Source: an uncultured bacterium (GTDB lineage: Bacteria; Patescibacteriota; Minisyncoccia; Phycocordibacterales; UBA9973). From it: DNA of 6,057 bases. Under the pieces are notes generated by a model that saw nothing but the letters and a program-made list of their open reading frames with translations, did no database searches and was not told the origin of the DNA. The stretch spans positions 1-6,057 of the forward strand of contig CALAYS010000053.1 of the NCBI GenBank assembly GCA_937895515.1. The letters run 5' to 3'. Positions 1-3,682 of the stretch are shown here, piece after piece. Position 1 is the first letter of the stretch. Each line of letters opens with the position of its first letter. The translations under genes and the position numbers were made by a program.

Positions 1-155
1 GGGTCATACCCCAAACTCTTCATAATTTCATCAATATAGCAAAAATCACATTCGGATGAAACATGGTTGCAACCCCACCAAGGGTTCCAGGTATATCCAG
101 TCCAATTTATATTTGATTCAACAAAACCTGAATTTTTTACATTAGTTGTACTCAT
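1..155 (-). CDS. DUF5131 (phage Gp37/Gp68-type) protein, N-terminal fragment
   Basis: The minus strand opens with ATG at 155-153 and stays open for 51 codons to the window edge, so only the N-terminus is present. The visible protein contains NWTGYTWNPWWGC followed by HVSSECDFCY. This matches the start of the DUF5131 / Gp37_Gp68 family, which typically reads IEWT-x-x-TWNP-x-x-GC-x6-C-x2-CY. The three cysteines are C29, C36 and C39 (C-x6-C-x2-C), a cluster resembling that of radical-SAM proteins; a metal or Fe-S role is inferred and no activity is assigned here. Family members occur in phages, prophages and mobile islands, often beside a 'three-Cys-motif partner' (TcmP) gene, which would lie outside this window. 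There is no Shine-Dalgarno site; the start is preceded by an A/T-only stretch, as is usual in Bacteroidota. Family assignment is firm from the motif; function is unknown. Confidence 0.85.
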   Translation of the reverse strand, partial: MSTTNVKNSGFVESNINWTGYTWNPWWGCNHVSSECDFCYIDEIMKSLGYD

Positions 156-180
156 ACATTAAAATTTTAAAATTAAAAAA

Positions 181-303
181 ATGATGCGGATGAGGACAAT
201 ACTACACTCGCAGAAATATAAAATCAACACCATTGATTTTATAGATTCTACAGAAACAATAAATAAGTATTCTGAAAAATTTGAGGCAAGAACAGCACTC
301 TAA
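181..303 (+). CDS. possible 40-residue small protein, unrecognised
   Basis: An ATG at 181 opens a 40-codon frame ending in TAA at 301-303. It begins MMRMRTILHSQKY and ends EKFEARTAL, with no membrane segment, signal peptide or known motif. It is preceded by an A-rich stretch (aaattaaaaaa) like the starts of the neighbouring genes, and would be divergent from the DUF5131 gene. At this base composition a 40-codon open frame is only mildly unlikely by chance, and it sits in the presumed 5' leader region of the minus-strand gene. It could equally be non-coding. I do not recognise it. Confidence 0.18.
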   Translation: MMRMRTILHSQKYKINTIDFIDSTETINKYSEKFEARTAL

Positions 304-318
304 TTATTTTATCGAAGT

Positions 319-334
319 ATCCTTTTTCAAGGAT
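319..334 (-). other. small hairpin in the DUF5131 leader
   Basis: ATCCTT (319-324) and AAGGAT (329-334) form a perfect 6-bp stem. On the minus strand the four-base loop is GAAA, a GNRA-type tetraloop that is stable in RNA. It would lie at or just after the predicted transcription start of the minus-strand gene and might protect or regulate that leader. It has no following T tract, so it is not an intrinsic terminator. The role is inference only. Confidence 0.3.
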
Positions 335-363
335 TTGCTCTGCAAAGGTAAAGAATATTTTTA
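334..363 (+). promoter_or_regulatory. candidate Bacteroidota-type promoter for the ATPase/DUF3871 pair
   Basis: TTTG at 334-337 is followed after 18 bases by TATTTTTA at 356-363. The Bacteroidota consensus is a -33 TTTG-like box and a -7 TAnnTTTG box about 19 bases apart; the second box here matches 7 of 8 positions. Transcription would begin near 370, giving a leader of about 65 bases before the ATG at 437. In so AT-rich a sequence such matches arise often by chance. Confidence 0.3.
343..350 (-). promoter_or_regulatory. candidate -7 box (TAnnTTTG) of a minus-strand promoter for the DUF5131 gene
   Basis: Read on the minus strand, 350-343 is TACCTTTG, an exact match to the Bacteroidota -7 consensus TAnnTTTG. 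Upstream on that strand there is only a T-rich stretch (GTTTTT, 373-368) at the right distance and no clean TTTG box. Transcription would start near 336 and run through about 180 bases of leader, including the GAAA hairpin, to the start at 155. It overlaps the spacer of the candidate plus-strand promoter. Confidence 0.35.
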
Positions 364-436
364 ATTTAAAAACACTATTAAGAAAAAAATTTAAAGAATT
401 TCATTTCAATATTAACCATTTTAAAGATTAAAATTT

Positions 437-1312
437 ATGCAACTTAAGCAATCAGAAAGAAAACAAGTTAAGCTCCGTTTAGGTATAAGTGGAGCAAGTG
501 GCTTTGGTAAAACCAAGTCAGCATTATTATTAGCCTATGGTATGACTAATGATTGGAGTAAAATAGCAGTTATTGATACTGAAAATTCCTCTGCATCATT
601 GTACTCAGACTTAGGAAACTTCTATGTTATAGATATTTCTGCTCCTTATACACCTGAGAGGTATATTGAAGCAATTACTTTATGTGAAAATTCAAATATT
701 TCAGTTGTAATTGTGGATTCTATTACCCATGAGTGGAATGGTTCAGGTGGATGTTTAGATATTCATGAAAAACTGGGTGGTAGATTTCAAGATTGGGCTA
801 TTGTAACACCAAGACATCAAGCTTTTATTGATAAAATTCTACAATCAAGTTGCCATGTTATTACTACAGCTAGGAGAAAAATTGAGTATGACATTGACAA
901 AGATGCTAATGGTAGATTGAAAGTACAAAAATTTGGTACTAAAGAAATTACTAGAGAAGGCTTTGAATATGAGCTTACAGTCAATTTCGAGTTAATCAAT
1001 GACAATCATTTAGCTAGAGCAAGTAAAGACAGAACAGGGCTATTTATGAATAAACCTGAGTTTGTCATTAATTCTGCAACAGGTAAAAGGATTTTAGAAT
1101 GGTGCAATTCTGGTACTAACTTACAAGATGCTAGAGAGAAAATTAAAGCTACTAAAACAGTTGAGGAATTGAAAGTCTTATACAATCAATACAGCAATTG
1201 GAGAGAGCTTTTAGAGTATGATTTTAAACTTCAAAAAGACACTATCAACTCAAAAGAATTATTGTTAAACCCTAAATCATTTTCTACAAATGGACACACA
1301 ACTCATCACTGA
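437..1312 (+). CDS. phage-type RecA-fold P-loop ATPase (AAA_24 / Sak4-like)
   Basis: This 291-residue protein has a Walker A motif GASGFGKT at residues 19-26, a VIDTEN strand at 45-50 whose acidic residues resemble the catalytic Glu region of RecA-fold ATPases, and a Walker B strand VVIVDS at 90-95. A strand HVITTARRK (140-148) and KDRTGLF (197-203) follow, the usual layout of the phage nucleotide-binding family PF13479 (AAA_24), to which Sak4-type recombination ATPases are related. Known relatives act in phage DNA recombination or replication in the cytoplasm; a ssDNA-handling role here is inferred. The tail after about residue 225 is helical and lysine-rich (REKIKATKTVEELK). The start ATG at 437 is the first in frame, lies 18 residues before the Walker motif, and is preceded by A/T-rich sequence with no Shine-Dalgarno site. 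The 3' end overlaps the DUF3871 gene by 23 bases, so the two are probably cotranscribed and translationally coupled. Confidence 0.8.
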   Translation: MQLKQSERKQVKLRLGISGASGFGKTKSALLLAYGMTNDWSKIAVIDTENSSASLYSDLGNFYVIDISAPYTPERYIEAITLCENSNISVVIVDSITHEWNGSGGCLDIHEKLGGRFQDWAIVTPRHQAFIDKILQSSCHVITTARRKIEYDIDKDANGRLKVQKFGTKEITREGFEYELTVNFELINDNHLARASKDRTGLFMNKPEFVINSATGKRILEWCNSGTNLQDAREKIKATKTVEELKVLYNQYSNWRELLEYDFKLQKDTINSKELLLNPKSFSTNGHTTHH

Positions 1313-2438
1313 CAATTCTACTACCATAATAGAGAATAATGGTAGTAATACAGAATCTACATTGGTATTACAAAGAGTAAATCCAAATGGTACTAAAACT
1401 ATATTGAATTATCCTAAAAGTGAAAATATTGATATAGATAATGAGGTTATGCTTCCTAGCAAAATTAATGAGCTCATTGCTGTAGAAACCACTTCAAAAC
1501 CTACAGAAACAAGCTTATTTATACCCAAACCATTTATTGAAGCTAATACTTCTGAGATAAGTTTGCACACCTTAAAAAGTGATTGTGTAATACCAGTATT
1601 TTCTAAAGATAATGAAAGGACTATTGCACATCAGGAGTTTATTGAGATAGCTCAAGATTGTGTAGCAAAAGTATTTCCACATCATGTATTTGATGAACCA
1701 GAAGTAAGAGTTTCACATCAAATTAAAGGCAGAACTCCTGATGCTATAAACAAACAAGCTAAGGATTTGTTAGACCACGAAAGAACACAGTACTTTGAAA
1801 GAATGGCATTCATCATTAGAATACCTAGTATTGTTGATACAATCAATGGTAATGAAATTGCTTTGGTAATAGGTGGAGTTCGCTCATATAATTTGGAAAA
1901 TTTGTACAACAAAAAGACTATTGAAAAGTTCAAGTTTTTTATTGGCTTCCAAGTAAAGGTATGTTGTAACCTAGCTGTATCAAGTGATGGATTTGTAGAG
2001 GAAATGCGTGTAAGTTCCTATCAAGAATTACAAAGCAAGATTTTAGAAGTGTTGTACAATTTTAATGCAGAAAAGCAATTAGCACAAATGAAACAACTTT
2101 CTGAACATTCTCTAACAGAACATCAATTTGCTCAATTATTGGGTAGAACAAGATTATATCAGCATTTACCTAAAAAAGACAAATTAAATATTCCTGTACT
2201 AAATTTCAATGATGGTCAGCTTAACACTATAGCAAAAGACTATTACGAAGATGCTAGTTTCAGCAGAAATGAAAATGGAGATATCAACCTTTGGAATGTA
2301 TATAATCTCTTTACTCAAGCTAATAAATCAAGCTATATTGACACTTTTCTTGATAGAAATGTCAACGCATTTGATTTTTCAAATGGCTTATTAAAAACAC
2401 TAAATGGTAGCTCTAACTATCATTGGTTTTTGAGTTGA
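1290..2438 (+). CDS. DUF3871 family protein
   Basis: This 382-residue soluble protein matches what I know of DUF3871, a Bacteroidota family of uncharacterised proteins found on phages and mobile islands. Recognisable blocks are FIEANT (82-87), SDCVIPVFSKDNE (97-109), RVSHQIKGRTPDAI (140-153), GGVRSYNLENLYNKK (195-209), SLTEHQFAQLLGRTRLYQ (274-291) and LWNVYNLFTQANKSSYIDTF (334-353), ending in WFLS. The first 75 residues are rich in N, T and S and look like a variable disordered extension. The C-terminal 'WN-x-YN-x-x-T' block resembles that of DUF932 phage/plasmid proteins, suggesting distant kinship. There is no signal peptide, membrane segment or obvious catalytic motif. The gene starts inside the end of the ATPase gene (23-base overlap) and is followed within five bases by a strong terminator, so it is the last gene of this unit. 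A DNA-recombination or replication role alongside the ATPase is inference from context only. Confidence 0.8.
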   Translation: MDTQLITDNSTTIIENNGSNTESTLVLQRVNPNGTKTILNYPKSENIDIDNEVMLPSKINELIAVETTSKPTETSLFIPKPFIEANTSEISLHTLKSDCVIPVFSKDNERTIAHQEFIEIAQDCVAKVFPHHVFDEPEVRVSHQIKGRTPDAINKQAKDLLDHERTQYFERMAFIIRIPSIVDTINGNEIALVIGGVRSYNLENLYNKKTIEKFKFFIGFQVKVCCNLAVSSDGFVEEMRVSSYQELQSKILEVLYNFNAEKQLAQMKQLSEHSLTEHQFAQLLGRTRLYQHLPKKDKLNIPVLNFNDGQLNTIAKDYYEDASFSRNENGDINLWNVYNLFTQANKSSYIDTFLDRNVNAFDFSNGLLKTLNGSSNYHWFLS

Positions 2439-2442
2439 GAAG

Positions 2443-2479
2443 AACCCAATCCCTTAATTGGGGTTGGGTTTATTTTTTT
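2443..2479 (+). terminator. strong intrinsic terminator after the DUF3871 gene
   Basis: AACCCAATCCC (2443-2453) pairs with GGGGTTGGGTT (2460-2470) over 11 bp with a single G-U pair and a six-base loop (TTAATT), followed by TATTTTTTT. It starts five bases after the stop codon and closes the ATPase-DUF3871 transcription unit. Confidence 0.92.
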
Positions 2480-2624
2480 GCAACAATTATTTTTATTCTT
2501 ATTTATATATCTGATAACAGACGATTGTTTTTATTTTATTTGAACGAGATATAATTTATAAATTAGTTGATTTTATAAACTGATTTAATATAGTCCTTCG
2601 TATTTATCATTCATATCATATCTT

Positions 2625-2672
2625 ATGGAAAACATTATTAATCAATACGCAAAAGACCTAGCTAAAAAATAA
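2625..2672 (+). pseudogene. 15-codon frame, possibly the stump of a cut gene
   Basis: ATG at 2625 opens MENIINQYAKDLAKK and stops with TAA at 2670-2672. The peptide reads like the start of an ordinary charged helical protein, and its codons are in the AT-rich style of the left half. The stop falls exactly where the sequence changes character, within the A run at 2664-2673. One reading is that a Bacteroidota-type gene began here and lost its remainder at the junction; the other is that this is a chance frame. No homology can be claimed from 15 residues. Confidence 0.2.
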
Positions 2673-2706
2673 ATCGCTCATCGGGCCTATTATGGGGCCC
2701 ATGAGC
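2664..2706 (-). terminator. GC-rich hairpin, best read as a minus-strand terminator
   Basis: GCTCAT (2676-2681) and GGGCC (2683-2687) pair with GGCCC and ATGAGC (2696-2706), with C2682 bulged and an eight-base loop. Stem length is 11 bp. On the minus strand the stem is followed by GATTTATTTTTTAG, a usable T tract, whereas the plus-strand side has only CTTTCATTC. It would end a transcript coming from the right, yet no convincing minus-strand gene lies before it; only a 41-codon frame without an ATG ends at 2724. Confidence 0.55.
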
Positions 2707-2819
2707 TTTCATTCAAAACACTTCTAAATATCTTCAAACAACTTCTTACTCTCTGCGCATTCTGTGAATAAAGTGAAAATAAAGTACAAAACATTCAGCG
2801 CGTTGAGTTTTGCACTATT

Positions 2820-2955
2820 TCCGCCGCATCTTTTTAATATTATTAAGTTCTACTAAGACCGCAACCATGCTTGACCTCCCTCCCCCAACGAGTTGAGTGA
2901 TGGAGGTCAAGCATGGTTGCTAATAAGTATTTTTTTATGGTAGTGATGCGGCGGA
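2820..2955. repeat. outer arms of a nested inverted repeat
   Basis: TCCGCCGCATC (2820-2830) and GATGCGGCGGA (2945-2955) are perfect 11-bp inverted copies 114 bases apart, and they enclose the 19-bp inner inverted repeat roughly symmetrically (30 bases on the left, 24 on the right, both AT-rich). The right arm ends 46 bases before the ATG at 3002. An 11-bp GC-rich perfect match placed around another perfect dyad is unlikely to be chance. It could be a binding site, a cruciform-forming element, the ends of a very small mobile element, or part of an origin of transfer. There is no clear flanking target-site duplication. Confidence 0.7.
2861..2920. repeat. 19-bp perfect inverted repeat (inner arms)
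   Basis: GCAACCATGCTTGACCTCC (2861-2879) is the exact reverse complement of 2902-2920, with a 22-base pyrimidine-then-purine loop that itself contains CAAC-GA-GTTG (2886-2895). In RNA this is a very stable hairpin. On the plus strand a run of seven Ts begins nine bases after the stem (2930-2936), so some terminator or attenuator activity is possible. The location, 82 bases before the replication-relaxation start, and the perfect arms also fit an origin-of-transfer dyad or a repressor site. The structure is certain; the role is not. Confidence 0.85.
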
Positions 2956-3001
2956 TTTAAAATAATTTTATGGAGTGGTTTTGGAAATAGAAACAGGAAG
3001 A

Positions 3002-3682
3002 ATGAGAATTACGGAAAGAGATAAGGAGTGTGTGCGGTTTGTTGTAGAGCAGGGGTTTGCGACGATTGAGCAGCTTTGGAAGGTGGCATGGAGTGATCAG
3101 AAGAATTCTTCATATACATATAATCGAGTTTTAAGTTTGGAGAAATTTGGTTTTTTGAAGTCGGTTAAAATTAATGACACGACAATGAAAATTGTAACAT
3201 CAACACCAAAAGCTCGGATCATTACCGCTGAGTCTTCAGCGTATCCGACACCAGTTCAAGGTGTATCAAAAGATTTAGTTCATCATCAACTTCACTTAAA
3301 TGAACTGAGAATTTTATTTCAAGAAAAAGGATTGAAAGACTGGCGATCCGCAGAATGTCTGGCCGTCGATCCAACATTCAGAAAACTAGGATCGCGTCAC
3401 GTCCCAGATGCGTTTTATATAAGCAGTCGCGGAATTAGAACGGCGATTGAATACGACCGAACAATTAGAAAAAAAGATCGCATTAAAGAGCGCCTTAGTT
3501 TGTATCTGGCCGAGTTAATGTCACCAGATCGAAACATCGACCGGCTTATATATCTGGTTGCTCCGGCCTATTTGAAAACCTATCAGCAGATATTTGATCA
3601 GAACTTTGAAAGTGTTCGAGGAATGTTTGTCTTTACAACCTTGGACGAATTTAAAAAGCAGATAACAGGAGTTTCGCAGTGA
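3002..3682 (+). CDS. replication-relaxation (Replic_Relax) family protein: winged helix plus PD-(D/E)XK-like domain
   Basis: Counting from ATG 3002, this is a 226-residue protein. Residues 2-65 form a winged-helix-like DNA-binding region starting MRITERDKECVRFV. A DLVHHQLHLNELRI block (91-104) matches the 'H-x-L-x-x-NE-x-R' signature of Replic_Relax proteins. The second half carries a nuclease-like pattern: VPDA (134-137), then AIEYDRTIRKK (148-158), giving PD...E-x-D...K. Known relatives are plasmid proteins linked to DNA relaxation and mobilisation; catalysis here is inferred. Start choice is uncertain. ATG 3002 begins right at the domain, with AGGA only three bases upstream. TTG 2981 has GGAG five bases upstream, and GTG 2975 gives the longest form (235 residues). 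The gene follows the nested inverted repeat and overlaps the coupling-ATPase gene by four bases, implying a functional pair. A transcriptional regulator is the main alternative. Confidence 0.65.
   Translation: MRITERDKECVRFVVEQGFATIEQLWKVAWSDQKNSSYTYNRVLSLEKFGFLKSVKINDTTMKIVTSTPKARIITAESSAYPTPVQGVSKDLVHHQLHLNELRILFQEKGLKDWRSAECLAVDPTFRKLGSRHVPDAFYISSRGIRTAIEYDRTIRKKDRIKERLSLYLAELMSPDRNIDRLIYLVAPAYLKTYQQIFDQNFESVRGMFVFTTLDEFKKQITGVSQ
3667..3671 (+). promoter_or_regulatory. Shine-Dalgarno site fixing the GTG start at 3679
   Basis: AGGAG at 3667-3671 lies seven bases before GTG 3679, inside the end of the preceding gene. It supports the non-ATG start and coupled translation through the GTGA overlap. 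A clear Shine-Dalgarno site contrasts with the genes in the left half of the window, which have none. Confidence 0.85.

Larger units (their letters stand above)
2480..2974. other. long intergenic region containing the composition change
   Basis: No convincing full-length gene lies between the terminator and the replication-relaxation gene. From 2480 to about 2670 the sequence is very AT-rich and holds only a 12-bp palindrome AATTTATAAATT (2553-2564) and a 15-codon frame. From about 2675 the composition becomes more mixed, with a GC-rich hairpin (2676-2706) and a nested inverted repeat (2820-2955), listed separately. I see no clear sigma-70 promoter; TAAAAT at 2958-2963 could serve as a -10 box, but the sequence 17 bases before it (TTATGG) is a poor -35. 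No RNA gene or CRISPR repeats are visible. Confidence 0.6.

Noticed and set aside
61..70. CATGGTTGC occurs both in the DUF5131 fragment (62-70) and in the inner inverted repeat (2912-2920).
   Set aside because: A nine-base match between two places in 6 kb is expected fairly often by chance, and the flanks do not extend it.
2553..2564. AATTTATAAATT, a 12-bp perfect palindrome.
   Set aside because: In sequence made almost only of A and T such palindromes are common; nothing nearby gives it a role.
2676..2706. The GC-rich hairpin as a plus-strand terminator for the 15-codon frame.
   Set aside because: The plus-strand side lacks a T run, whereas the minus-strand side has one.
2690..2794. A 34-codon minus-strand frame starting at ATG 2794-2792.
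   Set aside because: It runs through the stem of the GC-rich hairpin, its translation has no protein-like features, and a different frame has the better-placed stop.
2802..2898. GTTGAGT at 2802-2808 and 2892-2898 fits the integron attC core GTTRRRY.
   Set aside because: No matching RYYYAAC partner lies at attC spacing, the second copy sits in the loop of the 19-bp dyad, and no integrase or cassette gene is visible.
2820..2955. The nested inverted repeat as the terminal repeats of a tiny transposable element.
   Set aside because: No target-site duplication flanks the outer arms and there is no second copy in the window; it is kept as an unassigned cis element.
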